Positions 52,719 to 60,196 of a DNA stretch of 64,000 nt are shown piece by piece. The DNA comes from Enterobacter kobei (lineage in GTDB: Bacteria > Pseudomonadota > Gammaproteobacteria > Enterobacterales > Enterobacteriaceae). Made by a program: the position numbers and the translations under genes. Location of the stretch: the NCBI RefSeq assembly GCF_018323985.1, contig NZ_AP024590.1:682001-746000 (forward strand), read 5' to 3'. Each line of letters opens with the position of its first letter. The stretch's first letter is position 1. The notes under the pieces are model-generated. The model was not told the DNA's origin. It did not search any database and saw only the letters and a list, made by a program, of their open reading frames with translations.

Positions 52719-54362
52719 ATGCGTATGCTCCAAAATTTCACAATTCGCTTTGTGATGCTCGCCATCCTGGGTGTTTTCTGCCTGCTGTGGTCGGGCGTCG
52801 GGTTATACAGCGTATTTTCGCTGTCGAAAGTCGCCGAAGGCAATGACATCGATCGCCAGTTGGTGAAGCAGATGACGTTGCTCGGTCAGGGCAATGACCA
52901 GTATTTCCGCGTGGTCACCCGGCTGTCACGGGCCATGGACGTAAAAGCGGCCGGTGGTACTGCCGATTTTGGTCCGGTTCAGCAGGCGCTGGACAATATG
53001 AAAACTAAACTCGACGCGCTGAAGGCGATTTCGCCAGGCCCGATTGATGCCGACGTCTCCGCTCAGGTGCTCAGCACCTGGCAGGCACTGCTGGATCAGG
53101 GCGTGACGCCGCAGGTTCAGTTCGCCCAGCAAGGGAATATCGACGCTTATCGCAACCAGGCGAACACCGTAACGCCGGACCTGAGCCGTGCATTTGGCGC
53201 CAGCGCCGAAGCGTTCAATAAGGCGGCGAGCCAGATGCTGGATGATACCCGCGTGATGGTTGACGGCCAGACCAGCGTGACCCGCACAATCATTATTGTC
53301 GCTGTTGTGCTCGGCATTCTGTTGTTGCTGTTCTCGGATCGCTATCTGGTGGCAATGCTGGTAAAACCGCTGGCGAAAATCCGTCAACACTTCCGTTTGA
53401 TCGCCCAGGGCGATCTCAGCCAGCCGGTTGAGGCCATGGGCCGCAACTGTGTGGGCCAGATGGTGCCGCTGTTACAGGCGATGCAGGACAGTCTGCGTGA
53501 ATCGGTAAGCTCTATTCGTTCCGGCAGCGACAATATCTGGCGCGGGGCGACGGAAATTTCCAGCGGCAATAACGATCTCTCTTCCCGTACGGAAGAGCAG
53601 GCCGCCGCGCTGGAAGAGACGGCGGCGAGCATGGAACAGCTGACCGCAACCGTGAAGCTGAACGCCGAAAGCGCACGTCAGGCCAGCGAACTGGCAGAAG
53701 TGGCTTCCACCACCGCCAGCAAAGGCGGCGCGCTGGTCAGCGAAGTGGTCACTACCATGACCGGGATTTCCGACAGCTCGAAGAAAATTGCCGAGATCAC
53801 CACAGTGATCAACAGCATTGCCTTCCAGACCAATATCCTTGCGCTGAACGCCGCCGTTGAAGCCGCGCGTGCCGGTGAACAGGGACGTGGCTTTGCGGTT
53901 GTAGCGGGTGAAGTGCGTAATCTGGCCAGCCGCAGCGCCGGTGCGGCCAAAGAGATCGAAACGCTGATTGCGGATTCGGTGAACCGTGTCGAAAGAGGCG
54001 CAAAACTGGTGAACGATACCGGCACCACGATGGAAGGGATCCTGCGCGCGGTCACCGAAGTCACCACCATTATGAAGCAGATCGCCGGTGCTTCCGCAGA
54101 ACAGAGCAAAGGCATCTCGCAGGTGGGGATTGCGATCACCCAGATGGACAGCGTCACCCAGCAGAACGCCGCGCTGGTTGAGCAGGTCTCTGCGGCTGCC
54201 GCTGCCCTTGAACGTCAGACCGAAGAACTGCAACGTGCCGTTCAGCAGTTCCGTTTATCGGCTGACGAGCAGAAAATCCCTGCTGCACCTTTAGTCACAC
54301 CAGCACCACGTCATACAGCAGCGACGAAATCTGCCGCTACCGATGAGTGGGTTGCTTTCTGA
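52719..54362 (+). CDS. Methyl-accepting chemotaxis protein
   Basis: This chemoreceptor has 547 residues. A first membrane helix (about residues 10-30), a periplasmic four-helix-type sensor of about 155 residues and a second membrane helix (TIIIVAVVLGILLLLF, about 191-206) are followed by a HAMP domain. The signalling tip is the classic hairpin (NSIAFQTNILALNAAVEAARAGEQGRGFAVVAGEVR). The C-terminus ends DEWVAF, fitting the xWxxF CheR/CheB tether of high-abundance receptors. The ligand cannot be told from the sequence; it is most like the Tsr/Tar group. Confidence 0.92.
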   Translation: MRMLQNFTIRFVMLAILGVFCLLWSGVGLYSVFSLSKVAEGNDIDRQLVKQMTLLGQGNDQYFRVVTRLSRAMDVKAAGGTADFGPVQQALDNMKTKLDALKAISPGPIDADVSAQVLSTWQALLDQGVTPQVQFAQQGNIDAYRNQANTVTPDLSRAFGASAEAFNKAASQMLDDTRVMVDGQTSVTRTIIIVAVVLGILLLLFSDRYLVAMLVKPLAKIRQHFRLIAQGDLSQPVEAMGRNCVGQMVPLLQAMQDSLRESVSSIRSGSDNIWRGATEISSGNNDLSSRTEEQAAALEETAASMEQLTATVKLNAESARQASELAEVASTTASKGGALVSEVVTTMTGISDSSKKIAEITTVINSIAFQTNILALNAAVEAARAGEQGRGFAVVAGEVRNLASRSAGAAKEIETLIADSVNRVERGAKLVNDTGTTMEGILRAVTEVTTIMKQIAGASAEQSKGISQVGIAITQMDSVTQQNAALVEQVSAAAAALERQTEELQRAVQQFRLSADEQKIPAAPLVTPAPRHTAATKSAATDEWVAF

Positions 54363-54383
54363 TCCTTTGCTTTTTGTCGCCGG

Positions 54384-54412
54384 AGCCACGACGTTTTCGT
54401 CGTGGCTTTTTT
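54384..54412 (+). terminator. Rho-independent terminator of the chemoreceptor gene
   Basis: AGCCACGACG, loop TTTT, CGTCGTGGCT, then five T, 21 bp after the stop codon. Confidence 0.92.
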
Positions 54413-54428
54413 GATCGCCGCGGGAAAG

Positions 54429-55136
54429 TTACCGGCGGGCGTCGGTGATCATTTGCGTCACTGCGCTCAGATTGCCGATTTTGACATCGCTGGCGCGCTG
54501 AAATTTACTCTTATCAATCAGCAATAACGACTGCTGCGCCCGGCTTAACAACTGGGTTTTAAACCCCGCGTTATGTTCTGTTGGATCCCACATATTGCCG
54601 TGGGCATCCACGCCTTCGCAGGAAAAGATAAACAGGTCAATCTCAAGCGCTTTCAGTAAAGGGGCGAGCGTCGGGTTCATGTAGCAGCGGTACTTGCGAT
54701 CCAGCTCGCCGCCGGTGCAAATCAGCCTGACGTGCTGGCGACGTGCCATCTCCTGACACACCGGCTGGCTGTTGGTAAACACCGTCAGCGGCACATCCGG
54801 CAACTGCCGTGCCAGAAGAAAACAGGTGGAGCTGGCGTCCAGCGCCAGGCACATGCCCTCTTCGATCCATGCCAGCGCATGACGGGCGATATCGGCTTTA
54901 TCCGCATAATGGCTTTTCAGCCGGGCGACAAATGGCTCGCCGGCGTCGTGATCCCGGGTGTGGATCACGCGCGCCCGCCCGTGATGACGCACAATTTTTC
55001 CCTGCGCCTGTAACGCCGTAAGATCCCGGCGCAGCGTCTCTTTACTGATGCCGAGCTGTGCCGCCAGGCTGGCAGTGGTCAGGGTGTCATGATGGGCAAG
55101 AAGCGCCAGAATGGTTTGCTGTCGCGCGGATTTCAT
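54429..55136 (-). CDS. DeoR-family transcriptional regulator
   Basis: This protein has 235 residues, with an N-terminal DeoR helix-turn-helix (TTASLAAQLGISKETLRRDL) and a C-terminal phosphosugar-sensor domain (DASSTCFLLARQLP, FTNSQPVCQEM, FIFSCEGVDAHGNMWDPTEHNAG). It resembles FucR/YgbI-type regulators of sugar catabolism. No sugar operon is adjacent. It lies 8 bp after the diguanylate cyclase gene on the same strand, so the two are probably cotranscribed. Confidence 0.86.
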   Translation of the reverse strand: MKSARQQTILALLAHHDTLTTASLAAQLGISKETLRRDLTALQAQGKIVRHHGRARVIHTRDHDAGEPFVARLKSHYADKADIARHALAWIEEGMCLALDASSTCFLLARQLPDVPLTVFTNSQPVCQEMARRQHVRLICTGGELDRKYRCYMNPTLAPLLKALEIDLFIFSCEGVDAHGNMWDPTEHNAGFKTQLLSRAQQSLLLIDKSKFQRASDVKIGNLSAVTQMITDARR

Positions 55137-55144
55137 GGCCAGCC

Positions 55145-56125
55145 TCAGGCGATCAGGCGCGGGAAAATGGAGATCAGCGTCGCGCCCATCGCCACGCCAT
55201 TTTTGCCGGTGTGCTTGATGTGATACATCGCCTCGTCCGCGCGGGTTAAGGCTTCCACAAAATTGTCCCGCGGCTGCACTTCATCTATGCCGATGGATGC
55301 GCCCACCGATCCGACGCCATTATCCAGATCAAAGGGCGTCAGCACGGCATGGAGCAGATCCTGCGCCGCGCGGTGGATCGTCGCATCCGCCAGCGCAAAG
55401 GGCAGCAACAGCACAAACTCATCGCCGCCGAGCCGTCCGATAGTCGTACCGGGTGGACTGGTTTCCCGCAGCCGTCGACTTAGCTGGATCAGCAGTTCAT
55501 CGCCGCTGCGGTGGCCGAGGGTGTCGTTAACGTGCTTAAAGTTATCCAGATCGATAAAGGCCACGCACAATGGCCCCGCCAGCTTGTGCTCGTCGAACTG
55601 CGTAATCAGCGCGTGGCGATTGGCAAGACCGGTAAGCGGATCGTGATTCGCCAGCAGCGCCAGTTGCTCTTCGTACTGCTTTTCTTTGGTCATGTCGATG
55701 AGCGTACCGGTAACCTTAAGCGGATGACCGCTGGCGTCTCGTTCGCTGATCCGCCCGCGATCCAGCACCCAGGTCACGGTGCCGTTTTTGTGCTGCATGC
55801 GGTGCAGGGCTTCGTACCAGGGCGCTTTACCCTCAAGATGATCGTAAAACGCCTTTAGCACCCACTGACGATCGTCGGGATGCAGATGATCTTTCCATAC
55901 CTCGAACTGCGCGTTGAGTTCTTTCGGCTGATAGCCAAGCATCGATCCCCAGCGGCGGTTAAAGATGATCAGTTTTCCGCTGGGAATATCCAGTTGCCAC
56001 AGGCACAGCCCGGTGCCGTCAAGGGCGGCGCTGAGCTTACTGCGGGCGTCACGCGCCAGCCTCACCAGACGGGCATTGTGCTTTTTCAGGTTCTGGATCT
56101 GCTGCGATAGCGCGCGTTCAGACAT
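55145..56125 (-). CDS. PAS-GGDEF diguanylate cyclase
   Basis: This 326-residue cytoplasmic protein starts with a short coiled coil (residues 1-35). A PAS domain follows (about 36-146, CLWQLDIPSGKLIIFNRRW), then a GGDEF domain with the intact catalytic RLGGDEFV (GGDEF at 233-237), so it should make cyclic di-GMP. The inhibitory RxxD site is missing: the two key positions are P224 and T227. No EAL or membrane segment is present. It would link an unknown cytoplasmic signal to motility or biofilm, and is cotranscribed with the DeoR-type gene. Confidence 0.9.
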   Translation of the reverse strand: MSERALSQQIQNLKKHNARLVRLARDARSKLSAALDGTGLCLWQLDIPSGKLIIFNRRWGSMLGYQPKELNAQFEVWKDHLHPDDRQWVLKAFYDHLEGKAPWYEALHRMQHKNGTVTWVLDRGRISERDASGHPLKVTGTLIDMTKEKQYEEQLALLANHDPLTGLANRHALITQFDEHKLAGPLCVAFIDLDNFKHVNDTLGHRSGDELLIQLSRRLRETSPPGTTIGRLGGDEFVLLLPFALADATIHRAAQDLLHAVLTPFDLDNGVGSVGASIGIDEVQPRDNFVEALTRADEAMYHIKHTGKNGVAMGATLISIFPRLIA

Positions 56126-56234
56126 AGGTGGCCGTAATGATTAAATAAAAAATCATTCTTACCAGTTATTATTTTGTTGTAAATATGTGGCAGGAAAAAG
56201 AAAAATCCGGGCGGGGTACGCCCGGACCGGTAGA

Positions 56235-57101
56235 TCAGGCGTTGCGCTTGTCTTCGGTGTTGGTATCGAAGTCGCTGGCGTCATGACGCTCGTGCAGTTG
56301 TTCGTTCAGCGGCCCGTTGGTGCGGTTGACGATGCGGCCACGCTTCACCCCTGGACGCTCTGCCACTTCTTTTGCCCAGCGCAGCACGTTTTTGTAGCTG
56401 CCCGCATCGAGGAATTCAGCGGCGTCATAAATAGTGCCGAGCACCACATTGCCGTACCACGGCCAAATCGCCATATCCGCGATAGTGTATTCATCGCCGG
56501 CAACAAATTTATGCTTCGCCAGTTGCTGATCCAGCACGTCGAGCTGACGTTTGGCTTCCATGGTAAAGCGATTGATGGCGTATTCGATTTTCACCGGCGC
56601 GTAGTGATAAAAATGTCCGAAGCCGCCGCCGAGGAACGGCGCTGCGCCCTGTAACCAGAACAGCCAGTTCAGCGCTTCGGTACGTCCGGCCGGATCTTTC
56701 GGCAGGAAGTGACCGTATTTTTCCGCCAGATACAGCAGGATAGATCCGGATTCGAACACGCGGGTCGGTGGGGTAGTGGAATGATCGCTAAGGGCCGGGA
56801 TCTTGGAGTTCGGGTTCACCTCAACAAAGCCGCTGGAGAACTGATCGCCCTCGCCAATGCGGATAAGCCAGGCATCGTATTCTGCGGCGGTCACGCCTTT
56901 TTCCAGCAGTTCTTCCAGCAGAATCGTCACCTTCTGACCATTCGGCGTGCCGAGAGAGTAAAGCTGGAGCGGATGTTTGCCGACCGGCAACGCTTTCTCA
57001 TGGGTCGCGCCGGATACCGGACGATTGATGTTGGCAAAAGCGCCGCCCGCGGATTTATCCCACGTCCAGGTTTTCGGTGGCTGATACTGATTGTCTGACA
57101 T
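56235..57101 (-). CDS. yghU: Glutathione-dependent disulfide-bond oxidoreductase YghU
   Basis: YghU is a nu-class glutathione transferase that binds two glutathiones and has disulfide reductase activity. The protein has 288 residues. The thioredoxin-like N-domain includes YSLGTPNGQKVTILLEELL, with the TPNGQK glutathione contacts, and VEVNPNSKIPALSD; the helical C-domain includes FLGGGFGHFYHYAPVKIEYA. The start is the ATG at 57101 (MSDNQYQPPKTWTWD). A 12-base AGG-containing site precedes it. Confidence 0.96.
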   Translation of the reverse strand: MSDNQYQPPKTWTWDKSAGGAFANINRPVSGATHEKALPVGKHPLQLYSLGTPNGQKVTILLEELLEKGVTAAEYDAWLIRIGEGDQFSSGFVEVNPNSKIPALSDHSTTPPTRVFESGSILLYLAEKYGHFLPKDPAGRTEALNWLFWLQGAAPFLGGGFGHFYHYAPVKIEYAINRFTMEAKRQLDVLDQQLAKHKFVAGDEYTIADMAIWPWYGNVVLGTIYDAAEFLDAGSYKNVLRWAKEVAERPGVKRGRIVNRTNGPLNEQLHERHDASDFDTNTEDKRNA

Positions 57102-57196
57102 GTTAACCTGCCTTTTCATTGATGTGTTGAAGCAGTGTAGCAGGCGCTACGCGCAGAAACGGACGGTTAGTGCGCTTAACGCCAGGTCATTGTTAT

Positions 57197-57757
57197 TCAG
57201 GCAAAAAGGCGTTCAGCCCAGACGCTGACGTCATCGCCGCTGCCCAGATCCGGCTGTACCAGCCCGTTAACCATAAAGGTCGGGGAGACGTGAATGCCGT
57301 TCTGGCGCGCGTATTTGCAGTGCCATTTTATGACGGTTTGCAGATCCGCCCGCCCAAAGGGTACGGAAGCATCGACCCCGCTATAGCGTTGCAGACGCGC
57401 CAGAATATCGTTCGGCGTGGCGTCCATATTCGGACCGCTGCAATGGTCGGTAAATTCAAACTCTTCACGATGTTCGGCAACCGCCTGCATCACCTTATGC
57501 GCGGCATCGCGCCCGTCCGGCAGCGTTGAGGCCGCCAGAATGTAACGAACAATCACCCCGGAATACATATGCCATGGCTGGGACTGCAAACGAATTTTGA
57601 TGGTTAGCTGGTCTTCGCCGACATGCTGTAACAGCGCATCCAGCTTATTAAAGGCTCTTACTGAAAACGGACAGGTAGGTTCAAGGAAGACTTCAAAGGT
57701 GCGTGGCCCGTGGCCCCATTCCAGCGGCTGGGCATTCAGGGCAGGTTGCTGACTCAT
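57197..57757 (-). CDS. Thioredoxin-fold protein with a CPFS site (DsbA-like, cytoplasmic)
   Basis: This protein has 186 residues and no signal peptide. The motif EPTCPFSVRAF has C29 and S32 in place of the CxxC pair, and VSPTFMVNG has the cis-proline loop, so the thioredoxin fold is supported. A single active-site cysteine suggests glutathione-linked or isomerase-like chemistry, or binding only. It sits 95 bp upstream of yghU on the same strand, so a joint role in thiol metabolism is possible. The precise function is unknown. Confidence 0.82.
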   Translation of the reverse strand: MSQQPALNAQPLEWGHGPRTFEVFLEPTCPFSVRAFNKLDALLQHVGEDQLTIKIRLQSQPWHMYSGVIVRYILAASTLPDGRDAAHKVMQAVAEHREEFEFTDHCSGPNMDATPNDILARLQRYSGVDASVPFGRADLQTVIKWHCKYARQNGIHVSPTFMVNGLVQPDLGSGDDVSVWAERLFA

Positions 57758-58028
57758 GTTAACTCCTGAGGTTGTGTGTTTTTAATCACTATATCAAAAG
57801 CGCGATGAATATTTATCAGCAGGGAGGCGGGGGAAGGAAAAGGCACGCTGCCGTGCCTTTGCAGGAGATAGGGGGGGAAAAATGCAGTTCGGCGGGGGCG
57901 TAATGCCTGCCGTTGCTCCGGCCCACGCTGGATCAGTATGAAAGAGATAAGTGACGCGGCAGGGTGAGGCGAAGGTATTAAAACGGTTTAACGAGCTGAT
58001 GTACAAAAAGTTGCAGAGATATAAAATG

Positions 58029-58053
58029 AAAAACCCGCATTAAGCGGGTTTTT
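58029..58053. terminator. Rho-independent-type hairpin with no cognate gene
   Basis: The 10-bp perfect stem AAAAACCCGC/GCGGGTTTTT has loop ATTAA. The nearest plus-strand gene to its left ends at 54362; to its right on the minus strand lie only the cold-shock-domain gene and beyond. Confidence 0.7.
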
Positions 58054-58109
58054 CAAACTTTATCATCTGTCCACAGGGGGAGGCATTTGCCAACAAATCC
58101 CGTGGCTAG

Positions 58110-58118
58110 TGGCATAAT
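58110..58118 (+). promoter_or_regulatory. Extended -10 promoter of the HEPN gene
   Basis: TGGCATAAT is an extended -10 (TGn plus CATAAT). Transcription would start near 58125, about 11 bp before the ATG at 58136, giving a very short leader. Confidence 0.45.
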
Positions 58119-58135
58119 TTTAGGGCAATCGGATC

Positions 58136-58804
58136 ATGACGTCAACGGAAGACATTATCAGAGCCATCAGGCGAACATTATCTTCACCTCGCATGGGCAC
58201 GTATGAGCGTGTGTGCGGTACTGAAGGTGCTGCTGCTCTCAATTTATATGCATGGAATGCGCAGATATCTGCGGCCTTCCTGGCACCACTCCACATCTGT
58301 GAAGTGGTGATCAGAAATGCGGTTGCCGATGCCCTTGAAGCACAGTATGGGGAGAAATGGCCCTGGTCTGCAGGTTTTGAACGTAGCCTTCCTGATCCTG
58401 TTAATGGATACAGCCAACGTCGTGACCTATTTAGTGCCCGCAGAGATCAACATACGACGGGCAAGGTTATTCCGGAGTTGAAGTTCGCCTTCTGGCAGAA
58501 GCTGTTTACCCGCCGTAATGACGACCGCTTATGGCGCCAGTATTTGCGGACGGTTTTTCCTCATGTGGAGGCATCATGGACGCTAAGCCAGCAACGGCAA
58601 TTTATCTATGATGAACTGGAACGGGTGCGAAAATTGCGCAATCGTATTGCGCATCATGAGCCGGTTTTTTCCCGGCACCTGCAGGCTGACTACCAGGCAA
58701 TTCGTCAATTGATCCACATGAGATGTCACATTACTGCGGAATGGATGGAACAGCATCAGCAGGTACAGCAGCTTTTAAAACATCCGCCATTACCTGCTGC
58801 ATAA
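58136..58804 (+). CDS. Abi-like HEPN-domain protein, candidate RNase
   Basis: This 222-residue protein resembles the Abi-like family of abortive-infection proteins. The N-terminal half (LYAWNAQISAAFLAPLHICEVVIRN) is typical, and the C-terminal part holds the HEPN motif R168-N-x3-H173 in LRNRIAHHEPVF (R-X4-H), the usual catalytic pair of HEPN RNases. It is probably a phage-defence or toxin-type nuclease; no partner antitoxin is evident. It is convergent with the cold-shock-domain gene, with only two bases between the stop codons, and lies 1.3 kb from the tRNA-Phe integration site. Function is family inference. Confidence 0.85.
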   Translation: MTSTEDIIRAIRRTLSSPRMGTYERVCGTEGAAALNLYAWNAQISAAFLAPLHICEVVIRNAVADALEAQYGEKWPWSAGFERSLPDPVNGYSQRRDLFSARRDQHTTGKVIPELKFAFWQKLFTRRNDDRLWRQYLRTVFPHVEASWTLSQQRQFIYDELERVRKLRNRIAHHEPVFSRHLQADYQAIRQLIHMRCHITAEWMEQHQQVQQLLKHPPLPAA

Positions 58805-58806
58805 TA

Positions 58807-59289
58807 TTAAACCTTAAGCATTTTCACCGTCGCATCCACGTCGATCTCATCTTCCGTGAAGATTAACGTCTCACCCTGGAAGGTGGTGATCGCCAGCTTT
58901 TTCAGCGTACGCATTTGACCAGGCTTGATATCGGTCTTCGGGCGGATGTTGCCCATCAGCAGGCCAACGGACAGCACGGTGTTCTCTTTATCGATATGCG
59001 TCTCGACAGGTACTTCTTCGCTGTAAACCAGATACGATTTGATCGCCGTAAGCTTAATGCGCTCACCGGCAATAAAGATGTATTTGCTTTCCGGCAGCAC
59101 TTTCACCGCATAGGCGGAGAGGCCTTTGTTATTGGTGGTGGGTTCAAAAGTCACCGCCGCATCTTTCTTGATAAGCTCTGGGTTGGCGACCTTAATCACA
59201 TGAAAATAACGGTTATCCCCGTTTTCATCTTTGAGAAATCCAAAACCTTTGTCTTTGAACCAGGTTGTGATTGTTCCGTTCATCGCCAT
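58807..59289 (-). CDS. Cold-shock-domain protein with an extended C-terminus
   Basis: This protein has 160 residues. The N-terminal 65 residues are a cold-shock domain with the nucleic-acid motif KGFGFL and the second motif YFHVIKV, somewhat diverged from CspA. The C-terminal 95 residues (YIFIAGERIKLTAIKSYLV...ETLIFTEDEIDVDATVKMLKV) are not recognisable to me and are not found in small Csp proteins. It is likely an RNA-binding protein. It is convergent with the HEPN gene and precedes the DUF2058 gene's 3' end by 90 bp. Confidence 0.8.
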   Translation of the reverse strand: MAMNGTITTWFKDKGFGFLKDENGDNRYFHVIKVANPELIKKDAAVTFEPTTNNKGLSAYAVKVLPESKYIFIAGERIKLTAIKSYLVYSEEVPVETHIDKENTVLSVGLLMGNIRPKTDIKPGQMRTLKKLAITTFQGETLIFTEDEIDVDATVKMLKV

Positions 59290-59379
59290 TACCGCCTGTT
59301 TAGCCTGTTTAATCGTTTATCTGCTCTGTTTTTATCGCGCGCAGTGTAAAGCACAATGCCTTCACACACTACGTTTTGC

Positions 59380-59919
59380 TTACCACATCAAGTCGTCAGG
59401 AACTTTAAAATCAGCATAAGGATCGTCTTCGTCCTGCGCTTCCTGACTTAATGCGCTGTTAAGGACAATGCTGCTGGCATCCCGCTGCGCAATTTTATCC
59501 GCGACGCTCGCCGGAATGATCGCGTATTCACTTTCGCCGTCGCTGTCCGTCATCAGACGCGCAATAGCAAGACGGCCGCTGATCAGCTGTGCCTGGGTTA
59601 CCTTATCGACGGCGATTTTTTTAATAAAGTTATTGTCGGTAAAGTTAAAATCAATATTGCCGCGTGAAATGGTGATGCGGTTCATTTCAATCAGCTGTTT
59701 GACCTGGGCTTTGTACTCTTTCGATAACGCCGCCTGTTTTTGCTGCTCGCTCAGCTGCTTATCGCGCTCCAGCTGCGCTTTTTTATTCTCTTCTACTGCG
59801 GCCCTGGCTTCACGCGTCTGCACACGGGATTTCTTCGCGGTGCGCTGCACTTTGGCCATTTTTTTGCTGGTCACTAAGCCCGCTTTCAGCATCTGCTCTT
59901 GTAAGGTAAGTTTGGTCAT
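59380..59919 (-). CDS. DUF2058 nucleoid/polynucleotide-associated protein (YaiL family)
   Basis: This 179-residue basic protein belongs to the DUF2058 (YaiL) family. The N-terminus LTLQEQMLKAGLVTSKKMAKVQRTAKKSRVQTREA and the central Lys/Gln-rich coiled coil with KDKQL-type repeats match. The ISRGNIDFNFTDNN segment follows. In E. coli YaiL is annotated as a nucleoprotein/polynucleotide-associated enzyme without a proven activity. It is the last chromosomal gene before the tRNA-Phe junction. Confidence 0.86.
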   Translation of the reverse strand: MTKLTLQEQMLKAGLVTSKKMAKVQRTAKKSRVQTREARAAVEENKKAQLERDKQLSEQQKQAALSKEYKAQVKQLIEMNRITISRGNIDFNFTDNNFIKKIAVDKVTQAQLISGRLAIARLMTDSDGESEYAIIPASVADKIAQRDASSIVLNSALSQEAQDEDDPYADFKVPDDLMW

Positions 59920-60052
59920 TGTCGTTTCTGAACCCGTTGAATAATTTTTGTAATTATACCCGTAATTGGCGGGGCTGTACCAGGTGACAGGTCCCGATCA
60001 GGGCAGGGGGAGGGCAGGCGCAGCGGCCGGAAACCGGGCAGGACGCCCAAAA

Positions 60053-60077
60053 GCAAAAAACCCGCCAGAGGCGGGTT
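60053..60077 (-). terminator. Original tRNA-Phe terminator
   Basis: AACCCGCC, loop AGA, GGCGGGTT (60059-60077) is followed on the minus strand by a T run (60053-60060). It lies 12 bp beyond the CCA end of the tRNA-Phe fragment, as expected for the native terminator of that gene. Confidence 0.85.
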
Positions 60078-60088
60078 CTTCTAAATAG

Positions 60089-60137
60089 TGGTGCCCGGAC
60101 TCGGAATCGAACCAAGGACACGGGGATTTTCAATCCC
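60089..60137 (-). other. Attachment site: 3' end of tRNA-Phe (49 bp), ICE junction
   Basis: On the minus strand, 60137 to 60089 matches the 3' 49 bases of tRNA-Phe(GAA), from the anticodon arm (GGGATTGAAAATCCCC) through the T arm (GGTTCGATTCCGAGT) and acceptor end to CCA. To the right the sequence leaves the tRNA (TGAGTC instead of CTGCTC), so the 5' half is missing. This is the displaced fragment left after insertion into the 3' end of the tRNA. An intact tRNA-Phe should lie at the far end of the ICE, outside the window. By E. coli gene order it is probably the pheV equivalent. Confidence 0.93.
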
Positions 60138-60196
60138 TGAGTCAAAGTTAATAGTTTGTAAACAGGCGTATTTGCATACTGTAAAGAGTGTGCAAA

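Larger units (their letters stand above)
57758..58135. other. Gene-free stretch with two perfect terminator-like hairpins
   Basis: These 378 bp hold no supported gene. Two perfect hairpins are present: AAAGGCACG/CGTGCCTTT (57839-57860) and AAAAACCCGC/GCGGGTTTTT (58029-58053). Both have A and T runs and could terminate in either direction. Neither has an adjacent upstream gene on the plus strand, so an unlisted small RNA between them is possible. A 70-codon minus-strand frame here is probably not coding. Confidence 0.55.

Noticed and set aside
57794..58006. A 70-codon minus-strand frame upstream of the thioredoxin-like gene
   Set aside because: It runs through a perfect hairpin, has no ribosome-binding site and no recognisable protein features.
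60089..60164. An intact tRNA-Phe gene
   Set aside because: The match stops at 60137 in the anticodon arm; the D arm and 5' acceptor half are replaced by other sequence.
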